This document shows positions 26,106 to 35,388 of a stretch of 64,000 nucleotides of DNA, piece after piece; the first letter of the stretch is position 1; each line of letters starts with the position of its first letter. A program made the translations under genes and the position numbers. The notes beneath the pieces were generated by a model. It was not told the origin of the DNA. It saw only the letters and a list, made by a program, of their open reading frames with translations, and did not search any database. Source of the DNA: an uncultured Roseateles sp. (lineage in GTDB: Bacteria > Pseudomonadota > Gammaproteobacteria > Burkholderiales > Burkholderiaceae_C). The stretch lies in NCBI RefSeq assembly GCF_913777145.1, contig NZ_CAJYPS010000011.1, positions 62,001-126,000 on the forward strand, written 5' to 3'.

Positions 26106-27311
26106 ATGTCTTCCAACGCACCACGCGCGGCCCTGCTCGGCGCCTTCGACCGCTTCAACTACGGCGACCTGCTGTTCCCCATCGTGGCGCGCAACGAGAT
26201 CCGGGCCCACCAGGGCACGGTGGCAGATGACGCCTACGCGCTGGTGGCCAGCGACCTGTCGCGCTATGGCGCGCTGCCCACTCGCTCGCTGCGCACCATG
26301 TACCGCGACCTGAAGGCCGGCGACGCGGTGATCTTCGCGGGCGGCGGCACCGTGGGCGTGGACTGGTACTTCATGCTGTCCAACCTGCTGGGCCCGCAGG
26401 GCAACAAGCTGCTGGCCGCGCTGCCGCGCGTGATCGGCTACCGCATGACGGAGCGCCTGTGCCGGAACTACTTCGGCGCACGCGCGCCTTTTCCGTGGGT
26501 GGCCGGTCCGCAGGACTTCCCGGTGCCGGTGAACGTGGCCTACAACGCGGTCGGCGGCTCCGAGCTGGGCACCCACCCGGCCGCGGCCCGCGAGGCCACG
26601 CTGCAGCGCCTGGCCCAGGCGGCCTACCTGTCGGTGCGCGACGCCGAGACCCAGCGCGTGTTCTCGCCGGTGGAGGACCGCGTGAAGGTGCATGTATCGC
26701 CCGACTCGGCCATCCTGATGTCCGAGCAGTTCCCGGTCCCCTGGCTGCGCGAGCAGGCTTCCAGTGCGACGCTGGCCGTGCTGGACGAGACGCCCTACCT
26801 GTGCTTTCACGCCAACCAGGGCTACATCAACCGCCACAAGGCGCAGATCGTCGAGGCGCTGCACGCGACCTACGAAGCCCACCGCCTGCCGGTGGTGCTG
26901 CTGCCGATCGGCCGCTACCACGGTCTGGACGACCACCTGGGCCTGGCCGACCTGCAGCGCGAGCTCAAGATCCCCAGCCGCATGGTCAGCAGCGAAGCCA
27001 ACCTGTGGGAGATCATGCTGAGCGTGGCCCAGAGCCAGCTGTTCCTGGGCACCAGCCTGCACGGCGCAGTGACCTCGCAGTCCTTCGGCGTGCCGCACCT
27101 GGGTCTGAGCGAACGGGTGCACAAGCTGGACTACTACCTGGGCACCTGGGACCTGCCCGAGCAGGCCGACTGCGTGAAGCTGCGCGACGTGCCCGACCGC
27201 GCCGGCCGCGCGCTGGCCGTGCCGGCCGCCCGCCGCGAGGACAAGCGCCAGGAACTGATACGCCTGGCTCACGAGAACTTCGCCCGGCTGATGACCGCCT
27301 GCCGGCTCTGA
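26106..27311 (+). CDS. Polysaccharide pyruvyl transferase family protein
   Basis: The 401-residue protein resembles the WcaK/CsaB/GumL superfamily, which adds pyruvate ketals from phosphoenolpyruvate to polysaccharide sugars. Characteristic features are the N-terminal LLGAFDRFNYGDLLFP (variant of the GNxGD motif), VIFAGGGTVGVDWYF, and the C-terminal TSLHGAVTSQSFGVPHL with the catalytic-region histidine. There is no transmembrane segment. It ends the plus-strand part of the cluster and converges on a glycosyltransferase 38 bp away. Some relatives use other donors, so the pyruvylation itself is inferred. Confidence 0.85.
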   Translation: MSSNAPRAALLGAFDRFNYGDLLFPIVARNEIRAHQGTVADDAYALVASDLSRYGALPTRSLRTMYRDLKAGDAVIFAGGGTVGVDWYFMLSNLLGPQGNKLLAALPRVIGYRMTERLCRNYFGARAPFPWVAGPQDFPVPVNVAYNAVGGSELGTHPAAAREATLQRLAQAAYLSVRDAETQRVFSPVEDRVKVHVSPDSAILMSEQFPVPWLREQASSATLAVLDETPYLCFHANQGYINRHKAQIVEALHATYEAHRLPVVLLPIGRYHGLDDHLGLADLQRELKIPSRMVSSEANLWEIMLSVAQSQLFLGTSLHGAVTSQSFGVPHLGLSERVHKLDYYLGTWDLPEQADCVKLRDVPDRAGRALAVPAARREDKRQELIRLAHENFARLMTACRL

Positions 27312-27320
27312 GGCCTCGCC

Positions 27321-27339
27321 CCGGGCCGCCACGGCCCGG
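27321..27339. terminator. Hairpin between convergent genes
   Basis: A perfect 8-bp stem (CCGGGCCG/CGGCCCGG) with a 3-nt loop fills the 37-bp gap between the convergent pyruvyl transferase and glycosyltransferase genes. It has no T-run on either strand, so it is at best a pause or bidirectional transcript-end structure. Confidence 0.4.
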
Positions 27340-27348
27340 CTGTCGCCC

Positions 27349-28518
27349 TCAGCCGCGGCGGTCGGGAAACAGCGTCGCCAGCAGCAGCGGGCCCTGCACG
27401 GCGTCGCTGAACTGCTGCACATGCTGGGCGGCGCGGGCCACCAGGGCCGCTCGTGCCTGGGGATCAGCCAGCAGGGCCTCCAGTTGCGGCGCGATCTCGG
27501 TCTCGGTGCCCGGGGCGATCAGCAGGCCGGCGCGGCCGTCGTCCAGCACCTCACGGCAGGCCCCGGCGTCCGTGGCCAGGATGGGCACACCCGCCGCCAT
27601 GGCCTCGATCATCACATTGCCCAGCCCCTCGATGGCCGTGGTGGTGAACAGCAGCACATCCGCCTGGCCCAGCAGTTCGGGCACGTCCAGCTGGTGCCGC
27701 AGGAACTCGATCTGCCCCTCGACGCCCAGTTGGCGGGCCAGGGCCTCCAGCCGGCTCCGCATCGGCCCCTCGCCGGCGATGCGCCAGACCGCCGCGGGAT
27801 GCCCGCGCAGGAAAGGCGCCAGGCCCTGCATCAGGCTATCCAGGTTCTTCACCGGATCAAGCCGCGACGCGGTCAGCAGCACCCAGGCACCCGGCGCCAC
27901 ATGAGGCCGGGCCGCACGCGCCGCCTGGGCCTGGTCCCGGATCAGCTCGATGCGCCGCCAGCGGTAGCGGGTCACGATGACCGCGTCCGGCAGCCAGCGC
28001 CGCCGCACGAACTGCGACTTCAGCGAAGCGCTCACGGCCAGCGCCCGGGTCACGACCGGCCGGGCCAGTTGCGTCAGGGTCCACTGCCAGAAGGTGCCGG
28101 CGCGCCCGCCGGTGGGGCCCATCACCAGGTAGAGGTAGCGCCGCGGCACGCCCGCCAGCCACGCGAGCCAGCACAGCGGGCCATGCAGCCCCAGCGCGCC
28201 ATTCACCAGCAGCACCTCGGGGCGCATGCGCCTCAGCAGCAGCCAGAAGCGCAGCGCAAACTGCAACGCCGTCTTCTTGCGAAAGGGCATGCACACCACC
28301 GGGATGCCCAACTCGGCAAACGCCGCACTGATGCCGGCAGGCTCGGCTGCGCGGAGCAGCAGCAGGGCCTGGGCCACGCCCTGGGTCGCCAGATAGCGCG
28401 CCACCTCCAGCGTGCTCAGCTCGAGGCCCCCGCAGGTGTCGTTGCGCAGCACATGCAGCAAGCCCTGTCGCCCCTCGAGTTCGTCCCCTCCGTCAAATCC
28501 TGTGTTGCCAGGTTGCAT
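27349..28518 (-). CDS. Family 4 glycosyltransferase
   Basis: The 389-residue GT-B enzyme has the N-terminal glycine-rich HVLRNDTCGGLELSTLEVAR. Its C-terminal donor-binding half includes LLTASRLDPVKNLDSLMQ, WRIAGEGPMRSRLE and IEGLGNVMIEAMAAGVPILATDAGACREV (the E-x7-E motif). It adds a sugar to the lipid-linked intermediate at the cytoplasmic side. The ATG is preferred over a GTG one codon upstream. The 268 bp before it hold no gene, only a short dyad CCCTCG-N4-CGAGGG. Confidence 0.88.
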   Translation of the reverse strand: MQPGNTGFDGGDELEGRQGLLHVLRNDTCGGLELSTLEVARYLATQGVAQALLLLRAAEPAGISAAFAELGIPVVCMPFRKKTALQFALRFWLLLRRMRPEVLLVNGALGLHGPLCWLAWLAGVPRRYLYLVMGPTGGRAGTFWQWTLTQLARPVVTRALAVSASLKSQFVRRRWLPDAVIVTRYRWRRIELIRDQAQAARAARPHVAPGAWVLLTASRLDPVKNLDSLMQGLAPFLRGHPAAVWRIAGEGPMRSRLEALARQLGVEGQIEFLRHQLDVPELLGQADVLLFTTTAIEGLGNVMIEAMAAGVPILATDAGACREVLDDGRAGLLIAPGTETEIAPQLEALLADPQARAALVARAAQHVQQFSDAVQGPLLLATLFPDRRG

Positions 28519-28786
28519 CACTCAAACGCCATCAATCAGATCGACCCTCGCGGTCGAGGGCAGGACGAGGCGCCAAGTACGGCAGGAAGCGCTCTGTCTG
28601 TAGGTCCGTCGAGGCGACAAGCCCCCGACAAGCATGAAAAATGTAGCAGGCACCGCCGGGCCGCCGCACGTCGGCCACTCATGCAGGCGACAGCCCCTTG
28701 ATCCGGAACAAGCCGGTCACGCCGGATTGTCCGCGTCCCGCCTTAACCGGGACTGAAGCCCTGCGGCGCACGCAGCGACGCAGCCC

Positions 28787-30838
28787 TCACAGGGCCACGG
28801 GCGGCTCCTGCGCGGTGCCGGTCGGCACCACCAGGCGCCGCAGCGTCGCGAGGAAGTCGTCGGCGAGCAACAGGTTGGCGCGCCGGCTCAGGTGGTCGGC
28901 ATCAAAGAACAGCGGACGCTGCTGCTCGTCCAGCGCATGGCAGACCTCGGTGGGGCACAGCCGCTCAAAGGGCTGCCACACCACCACGCCAGGGCGCTGC
29001 AGCGCCGCCAGCATCTGGTGGGTCGGAGCCAGCAGCGGCCGCAAGGCCTCTCGCGTCATGTGCAGGCCCTGGGCGCACACCGGATGGCCGCGATTGAACC
29101 AGTCCACACAACGAAAGGCAGGGGCGGCGAACACCGGCTTGGGGCCCTCCAGCACCACCTGCACGCCGGCAGCCGTCAAGCGCGCCAGCCAGGCCTGAGC
29201 GCTCGCCACCGCCGCGCTGCGGGCGGCCTGCGCCTGCGGGCCCGCCTCACGGGCCAGCACGGCCGACAGCGCTTGCGCATGCCACTGGTCGGCCAGGCGC
29301 GCATGCCGCAGGCCCGGCAGGAACAGCAGATCGCCTCGGCGTGCGTCGCGCAGCACCCGCTGCAGGGCCGACGCCAGAAAGGGGCCGCAGCCGGCCAGCA
29401 TCTCGGTCTCAGGCTTGGCCACCGCACAGCCGGCCTCGGCCATCACGCGCACCGGCCAGCCGGTGCGGGCCTGCACGCGCGCCAGCAGCGGCGCATAGGC
29501 CATCGCGTGCGAGTCGCCCACGACGAACAGCGTCGGCCGCGCGGCGTCGGCCAGGCCCTCATCCCGCGTCACGGCGCGATCCTCTGCCGTGGCCACGGGG
29601 TACCAGTCGTCAGCCGCTTTCATCGCCTGTGTCTGGCTCAGCCAGGGGCGCCCCTGCACCAGGCCCAGGCTGAGCAGCACCAGCAGGCCCACCGCGCCCC
29701 AACCCCAGCCCAGCACCGGCAGCGGGCGGGCCCCGGCAAGACGCCGTCGCCAGGGCTGCTCCACCGCATGGTGGGTCAACACCGCCAGCACCAGCGACAG
29801 CAGCACCGCCGCCAGCCGCGGCCCCCCGCTGTCCAGCCCGACGGTCCAGCGCATCAGCACCAGCACCGGCCAATGCCAAAGGTAGAGCACGTAGGAGATC
29901 TGCCCGATGTAGACCGACACCGGCCAGGCCGCATAGCGCAGCGGACGGCCAGCCGCCTGGGCCACGGCCAGGCCCTGCAGGCAGGCCAGCGTGCCCAGCA
30001 ACACCGGCAGCGCGCCCGGCCACGGGAAGGCCCCCGGCGGCCCCGCGACCAGCGAGGCGCCGATCGCCAGGCCCCCCAGCAGCAGCATGCCGGGAGCCCA
30101 GGCCTCCCAGCGCGGCGACAACAGGTGGCCGCGCGCATGCGCCCAGGCCAGGCCCACGCCGGCCGCCAGCTCCCAGAAGCGCGCGGGCAGCAGGTAGAAG
30201 CCCAGCTCGGGCTGGCGCACCGAGGCCCAGGCAGCGAACAGCACGGAGGCCCCGCAAAGCGCCAGCATCGGGCCCGACGCCCAGCGCCGCCGGGGCTGAC
30301 CCGCGCGCACCACCAGCCAGCCCAGCACCAGCCAGGGAAAGATCAGGTAGAACTGCTCCTCCACCCCCAGCGACCAGGTGTGGGTGAAGGGGTTGAACTC
30401 CGCGCGCGGCGAGAAGTACGGCTCGGCCAGCCACACCAGCGCCACATTGCCCAAGCCGGCGAATGCCATCAGGCCGGTGGCCCACACGGTGGAGCTCAGC
30501 CAGGAACTGGGCACGAACAGCACCATCAGCGCGAAGCTGCCGACCAGGCACAGCAGCAACGCCGGATAAAGCCTCACCAGGCGGCGGCTGTAGAAGCGCA
30601 GCGCCAGCGACCACGCGGACTCGCCCGCCGCGCCCGTGCGGGCCAGGCTGGAGGCGACCACATAGCCCGAGATCGCGAAGAACACGTCCACGCCCAGAAA
30701 GCCACCGGGCAGCCAGGCGGCCTGCAGGTGGTAGGTCAGCACCGCCAGCACGGCGACCGCGCGCAGGCTGTCTATGCCGGTGATGTAGGCCTGGGCTTGG
30801 GAGCGGCGCGGGGGAAGGACAGCGGGTTCGGCAGGCAT
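28787..30838 (-). CDS. Acyltransferase 3 with C-terminal SGNH domain (OafA-like)
   Basis: The 683-residue protein joins about ten transmembrane helices (residues about 20-390) to a periplasmic SGNH domain. The membrane part has the acyltransferase-3 signature ITGIDSLRAVAVLAVLTYH with the catalytic histidine, FFAISGYVV and FWELAAGVGLAW. The SGNH part starts with FVVGDSHAMAYAPLL and ends with the block holding FFDADHLSRRAN (Asp and His of the triad). Such proteins O-acetylate surface polysaccharides. It is flanked by glycosyltransferases, so the exopolysaccharide is the probable target. Confidence 0.92.
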   Translation of the reverse strand: MPAEPAVLPPRRSQAQAYITGIDSLRAVAVLAVLTYHLQAAWLPGGFLGVDVFFAISGYVVASSLARTGAAGESAWSLALRFYSRRLVRLYPALLLCLVGSFALMVLFVPSSWLSSTVWATGLMAFAGLGNVALVWLAEPYFSPRAEFNPFTHTWSLGVEEQFYLIFPWLVLGWLVVRAGQPRRRWASGPMLALCGASVLFAAWASVRQPELGFYLLPARFWELAAGVGLAWAHARGHLLSPRWEAWAPGMLLLGGLAIGASLVAGPPGAFPWPGALPVLLGTLACLQGLAVAQAAGRPLRYAAWPVSVYIGQISYVLYLWHWPVLVLMRWTVGLDSGGPRLAAVLLSLVLAVLTHHAVEQPWRRRLAGARPLPVLGWGWGAVGLLVLLSLGLVQGRPWLSQTQAMKAADDWYPVATAEDRAVTRDEGLADAARPTLFVVGDSHAMAYAPLLARVQARTGWPVRVMAEAGCAVAKPETEMLAGCGPFLASALQRVLRDARRGDLLFLPGLRHARLADQWHAQALSAVLAREAGPQAQAARSAAVASAQAWLARLTAAGVQVVLEGPKPVFAAPAFRCVDWFNRGHPVCAQGLHMTREALRPLLAPTHQMLAALQRPGVVVWQPFERLCPTEVCHALDEQQRPLFFDADHLSRRANLLLADDFLATLRRLVVPTGTAQEPPVAL

Positions 30839-30896
30839 GATGCGAGGGTTGGCGCAAGACCTGCTCCTGCGCGATGGCTCGAGTGGAAAGGAGAGC

Positions 30897-31661
30897 TCAG
30901 GGTGCAGCCATGCTGGGTTCCAGCTGGCGTCGCCTCATCCAGTAACGCAATGCGTTGCTCAGCCGCGTTAGCGGCATGCCGGCGGTGTAGCGGCAGCGCA
31001 CACGGTAGTCCTCGTCGAAGGACGCCAGCCGGTTGGCATAGGTGGTGCTGCCGCCATGCTTGCGGAACACGCTGAGGAACTCGCGCAGCTGCACCGGCGG
31101 CCAGTCCCGGGCGATGCGCAGCCACATGTCGTAGTCCATCGCGTACTTCAGCGTCTCGTCGAAGCCGCCCGTCTCCTGGTAGAGCGCGCGCTCCACGAAG
31201 GTCGCCGGGTGGGGCACGATGTTGCCGCTCAGCAGGCGGCCGTAGCTGAAGTCGGGGAAGTCGGGCGTCTCGGGCGAGATGCTGGCGTTGATGCGGGTCA
31301 GCGTGCGGCCGTAAAGCCAGCGCCCCTGGCCACGCGCCATCACCTGGGCCACGCGCGACAGCACGCGGGGATGGGCCAGGTAGTCGTCCGAGTGCAGATG
31401 CATCACGACCTGACCCCGCGCCGCCTCAATGCCCGCGTTCATGGCCTTGGAGATGCCGCCACGCACGCCATTCAGCACCGTCTTGCGCGGCCAGGGGATG
31501 GCGTCGATGTAGGCCAGCGTGCCGTCATCGGAGCCCGCATCCACGAAGACGAGCTCGAAATCATGGAAGTCCTGCTGCAGCAGGGACTCGATGCACTCCG
31601 GCAGATAGGTGGCGCTGTTCCAGGTACAGGTCACCACCGAGAAATACGGTGCTTGCTCCAT
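30897..31661 (-). CDS. Family 2 glycosyltransferase
   Basis: The 254-residue GT-A enzyme opens FSVVTCTWNSATYLPECIESLLQQ and has FVDAGSDDGTLAYI, GISKAMNAGIEAARG and the metal-binding HLHSDDYLA. It closely resembles WcaA/WcaE-type transferases. It follows the methyltransferase gene by only 7 bp. The ATG has AGGAA about 10 nt upstream; a GTG just before it is less likely. Confidence 0.9.
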   Translation of the reverse strand: MEQAPYFSVVTCTWNSATYLPECIESLLQQDFHDFELVFVDAGSDDGTLAYIDAIPWPRKTVLNGVRGGISKAMNAGIEAARGQVVMHLHSDDYLAHPRVLSRVAQVMARGQGRWLYGRTLTRINASISPETPDFPDFSYGRLLSGNIVPHPATFVERALYQETGGFDETLKYAMDYDMWLRIARDWPPVQLREFLSVFRKHGGSTTYANRLASFDEDYRVRCRYTAGMPLTRLSNALRYWMRRRQLEPSMAAP

Positions 31662-31668
31662 CACTCCA

Positions 31669-32604
31669 TCATTCCTGAATCCGGGCCACCGGCTGCGCGC
31701 GGGTCAGCACCGCACAGAGGTGATCCTTGGCGACGCCGTCGCCCACGGGCCATTCCACAAACGCGCGGCTGCCCACGGCCGCCAGCGCCCCCCCTACCAA
31801 ACCCGGCGCCACCGCATAGCCCAGCGCCATGGCGCCGCGCTTCATGCGCAGGCCCGCGCCCACTGGCGCGTGACGAAAGCGCCGCAGGTCCAGCAGCGCC
31901 AGCCCCTGTCGGGCGGTCATGCCCTGCAGCCAGTGGCTGGACACGAACGAGATGTGCTCGCTGTAGAAGCAGTACCACCAGCGCGGCCCGCAGGCCCGGG
32001 CCAGCCAGCTGTCGGCATCGCCGGTCGAAAAGATCAGCAGGCCGCCGGGCGAGAGGCGATCCATCAGCTGCGCCAGCAGGCGTGCCGGCGACGGCACATG
32101 CTCGATGACATCGCAGCACAGGATGGCATCGAAGCGCTGCTCGGCCGGCACGGCCTCCAGCACCTCCCAGGCCTGCCGGACGCCGCGTGTCAGCGCGATC
32201 GCGCGCGCCGAGGGGTTGGGCTCGACGCCAAAGCAGGCGTACTCCTGCTGCAGCAGCGAGAGCAATCCGCCCGTGTGGCAGCCCAGATCCAGCAGGCTGG
32301 CGCCGGCCGGCACACGCCGCCTGACCTGCTCGACCACCAGCTCGAAGTCCGGCCTCAGCTCGTCGGCCCAGGTGGACACGGCCACCTCGGTGTAGAGCGC
32401 CAGGTAGACCGAGCCGTCCGCCCGCGGCCAGCGGAACCGCAGGCCGCAGTCGACACAGGCCAGCAGGCGCCCGGGTGGTTGTGGCGTGCGGTGATGCACG
32501 CCGGCAAACCAGGCGTTGCCGGGCAAGGCCCCCAGGTCGTGGAGCCGCTGCCCGCCGCAATCCGGGCAGAGCTCCTGCGTGTCCAGCCGCTGACTTGGGT
32601 TCAT
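31669..32604 (-). CDS. SAM-dependent methyltransferase with N-terminal zinc-ribbon
   Basis: This 311-residue class I methyltransferase has the SAM-binding motif SLLDLGCHTGGLLSLL and ILCCDVIEHVPSPARLL. An N-terminal CPDCGG...CVDCGL double CxxC motif probably binds zinc. This layout is common among methyltransferases of polysaccharide and O-antigen clusters that modify a sugar. A perfect AGGAGG stands 6 nt before the chosen ATG, which excludes the open frame upstream. The target could be a nucleotide sugar or the chain end. Confidence 0.87.
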   Translation of the reverse strand: MNPSQRLDTQELCPDCGGQRLHDLGALPGNAWFAGVHHRTPQPPGRLLACVDCGLRFRWPRADGSVYLALYTEVAVSTWADELRPDFELVVEQVRRRVPAGASLLDLGCHTGGLLSLLQQEYACFGVEPNPSARAIALTRGVRQAWEVLEAVPAEQRFDAILCCDVIEHVPSPARLLAQLMDRLSPGGLLIFSTGDADSWLARACGPRWWYCFYSEHISFVSSHWLQGMTARQGLALLDLRRFRHAPVGAGLRMKRGAMALGYAVAPGLVGGALAAVGSRAFVEWPVGDGVAKDHLCAVLTRAQPVARIQE

Positions 32605-32682
32605 GCGAGCCTCCTGACGGTCGTCCGACCCCATCATCAGCGAGCCGCCCCCACCCTGCCAACAGCGGCATACCCGCCCCGG

Positions 32683-34155
32683 CTAGCCGGCCGCCCGCGC
32701 GTGTCGCCACGCGACGAAGCGGTCCAGCACCGTGGATTCCAGGCCCTCGGGGCGCCCGACCAGTTGCCAGGTCAGCGCACACCAGGACGCGTACAGCAGG
32801 CCCGCCGACACGCTGCCGGCCAGGATCTGCCACAGCACCCCGTCCACCACCTGCAGCACGCCATAGACCGCCAGCGCCGTCAGCGCCGCACCCAGCCACG
32901 GCCGGGCCAGCGTCAGCAGCACGTCGCGCGGCGAGATGCCGCAGTGGCGCCAGGCGTTCCAGGTCAGCAGCGTGCAGTTGGCGACGACGCCGATCAGGCG
33001 CGCAAACGCCAGCCCCACGATGCCATGCGCCGGCACCAGCGGGATGGCCGCCAGCACGAAGACCAGGAACTCCTGCCACACGATGTGGCTCTGCACCTTG
33101 GTGTGGCCGCGCAGCGTCAGCAGCGTATTGAGCGGCGACAGCATGATCTGGAAGCTGCTCAGCACCGCGAAGACCGCCACGATGCGGGCGGCCGGCTCCC
33201 ACTGGTGACCCAGCAGCAGCAGTGTCGCGGGCACGGCCATCACGGAGAAGATCGCGCCTATGGGGGCGATCAGCGTGTTGATGGCCAGCAATGTCTTGAG
33301 CACGGCCTGACGGGTGCGTTCCACATCGGCCTGAATCGTGGACAGCACCGGCAGGAAGCTGCGCATGATGGCCGGGCCGACCTCGCCGGTGGGCATCTGG
33401 CCCAGGTCCGCGCCCACGTTGTAGTAGCCGTAGTTCTGCGTGGTCGCCACGCGCGCGGCGATGAACTCGTCGCCCTTGCGCAGCGTGAAGCTGGCCATGC
33501 CGGAGAAGGTGATCCACTTGGTGACGTGCCAGATCTCGCGCAGCTTGGTGGTGTTCCAGGTGGAGCGGTAGGGGTGCAGCAGGTAGGTCAGCAGCGTGCT
33601 GATCAGGTAGGAGGACGCGATGCCCGCCACCAGCGCGCGGTAGTCGCGGAAGTAGAAGCCGCCCGCCACCGTCACCAGCACGCCGGTGAGCTTGCCTATC
33701 ACCGCGATGCGGAAGTCGATGGAAAAGTTCAGCTCCCGCTGCGCGATGGTGGGGCACATGGTGGCAAAGCCCTGAATCGCGATGCAGGCGGCGAACACCA
33801 GCAGGATGGGCGTGACCCGGAAGTCCTTGAAATAAAGCGCCGCCGGGTAGGCCACCAGCGCCAGCACGCTGGCCGCGGCCATGAACTCCATCAGCCGCAG
33901 CGTCCAGGCGGAGTCCAGGTCGTCCCGGGTCACCTCCTTCATGCGCAGGATGGCGGTGCCGGTGCCGGTGTCCAGCAGCGTCTGCACCAGGCCCACCACC
34001 AGCATGGCCATGGCCACGATGCCGTAGTCCTCCGGCCGGATCAGTCGGGCCATCACCATGGTGTTGGCAAAGCCCAGCAGGCGCACGCTCCAGCGCGACG
34101 CCAGCGTCCAGAACGCGCCCTTGAGCAGGGCCTTTTTGGGAGTGACGTCACTCAT
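32683..34155 (-). CDS. Oligosaccharide flippase (Wzx-type)
   Basis: The 490-residue protein has about 12 hydrophobic helices and starts MSDVTPKKALLKGAFWTLASRW, the usual beginning of WzxC-like polysaccharide transporters. RLIRPEDYGIVAMAMLVVGL, GADLGQMPTGEVGPAI and LSPLNTLLTLRGHTKVQ follow the same family. It should flip the undecaprenyl-linked repeat unit to the periplasm before polymerisation. It is the only flippase candidate in the cluster. Confidence 0.92.
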   Translation of the reverse strand: MSDVTPKKALLKGAFWTLASRWSVRLLGFANTMVMARLIRPEDYGIVAMAMLVVGLVQTLLDTGTGTAILRMKEVTRDDLDSAWTLRLMEFMAAASVLALVAYPAALYFKDFRVTPILLVFAACIAIQGFATMCPTIAQRELNFSIDFRIAVIGKLTGVLVTVAGGFYFRDYRALVAGIASSYLISTLLTYLLHPYRSTWNTTKLREIWHVTKWITFSGMASFTLRKGDEFIAARVATTQNYGYYNVGADLGQMPTGEVGPAIMRSFLPVLSTIQADVERTRQAVLKTLLAINTLIAPIGAIFSVMAVPATLLLLGHQWEPAARIVAVFAVLSSFQIMLSPLNTLLTLRGHTKVQSHIVWQEFLVFVLAAIPLVPAHGIVGLAFARLIGVVANCTLLTWNAWRHCGISPRDVLLTLARPWLGAALTALAVYGVLQVVDGVLWQILAGSVSAGLLYASWCALTWQLVGRPEGLESTVLDRFVAWRHARAAG

Positions 34156-34203
34156 CTGAATTACCGAATTTCCTGTCCCTGAGAGTCGCGCCCCGCCCGG
34201 GGC

Positions 34204-35388
34204 TCAGCGCACCGCCGCCGGCAGCATCTGCCGCACCAGCCCGGCCACCACCTCGGCAAACACCTGGGGCGTGAACAGAGCCTGCACCTGCCCGCGCGCC
34301 GCCGTGGCGAGCGCCTGCTGCGCCTGCGGTCGCTCCAGCAGGCCGATGAGCAGCTCCACGAATTCGTCCGCCGAGCGTCCCAGCAGGTAATGCTGCCCGG
34401 GCGAGAGGTGGTCGGCAAAGGCCGAGTGCACCAGCCGGGTCACCACGCAGGGTCGGCCATGGGCCATGGCCTCCAACACCTTGATGTTGCTGCCCGCCCC
34501 CGACAGCAGCGGTGCGAGCACGCCGCAGCTGCCCGCGTAGGCGGCGGCCAGGTCGTCCACGAAGCCAGGCGCCTGCACGCCCGCATGGGCCGACCAGGCA
34601 CGCAGCTGCGCCTTGGGCGCGGTGCCCGCCAGCAGCAGACGGGCCTGCGGCACGCGCGCGATCACGCGGGGCCAGACCTGCTGCAGCAGCCAGTCCACCG
34701 CCTCGGCATTGGGCGCGTACCAGAGCGAGCCGACGAACAGCAGCTGCCGCGACGCCGGCACCGGCGTCACCTCGGACGGCAGCTGGGCCGGCACATTGGG
34801 CAGCCACTGCACCGGCAGGCGGCCCTGCAGCTCGCTCACGTCCAGGTCGGATACCGCGAACGCCGCCGCGAAGCGGTGCAGCTCGCGGCCCGCCAGCAGG
34901 TTGGCAAAGCGCTTGCGCGCCAGCTTGGCCCAGCCCGACGCGGGCGCGAGCGGGTCGCGCCGGTAGCGCCAGTCGTCCAGGTCCACCACCACCCGCACCT
35001 CCGGCGGCAGGCTGAGCTGGGACACCGGCCACAGATAGCGCCCGACGATGAGGTCGTAGTCGGCCAGGCGCCGCGGCAACGCTGCCTCGATGCGCGCGGT
35101 CCAGGCCGGCTGGGGCTTGAGGCGCTGCCAGGGCCAGCGGTGGGCGCGCAGCACCGCACGCACCAGCGCGCCGCCCGGCACGTCGGGCAGGCGCTCGACC
35201 AGGGGCTGGGCGTCGCCCGCGGCCTCCTCCAGCTGCAGCAGATCGCAGTCGGCGTGCGTGCTCAGCGCCTGCCACAGCAGGTGGCTGCGCTGCTCGGAAC
35301 CGGAGCGGCCGGACAGCGGCGACACCGGGCTGACCAGCAGCACGCGTGGGCGGCGCGGGGGGATGGGGTCAGAGGCGGCGTCAGACAT
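34204..35388 (-). CDS. Family 4-type glycosyltransferase
   Basis: The 394-residue GT-B protein opens PRVLLVSPVSPLSGRSGSEQRSH. Its donor half has LLFVGSLWYAPNAEAVDWLL, GFVDDLAAAYAG and PLLSGAGSNIKVLEAMAHGRPCVVT. The pattern resembles the XrtA-associated TIGR03087 transferases further along the cluster. It overlaps the preceding gene's end by 8 nt. Sugar specificity is not predictable. Confidence 0.85.
   Translation of the reverse strand: MSDAASDPIPPRRPRVLLVSPVSPLSGRSGSEQRSHLLWQALSTHADCDLLQLEEAAGDAQPLVERLPDVPGGALVRAVLRAHRWPWQRLKPQPAWTARIEAALPRRLADYDLIVGRYLWPVSQLSLPPEVRVVVDLDDWRYRRDPLAPASGWAKLARKRFANLLAGRELHRFAAAFAVSDLDVSELQGRLPVQWLPNVPAQLPSEVTPVPASRQLLFVGSLWYAPNAEAVDWLLQQVWPRVIARVPQARLLLAGTAPKAQLRAWSAHAGVQAPGFVDDLAAAYAGSCGVLAPLLSGAGSNIKVLEAMAHGRPCVVTRLVHSAFADHLSPGQHYLLGRSADEFVELLIGLLERPQAQQALATAARGQVQALFTPQVFAEVVAGLVRQMLPAAVR

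Noticed and set aside
28519-28786. Possible small gene in the 268-bp gap before the acyltransferase gene end
   Set aside because: No frame with a credible start and coding-like composition was found. Only a short dyad is present.
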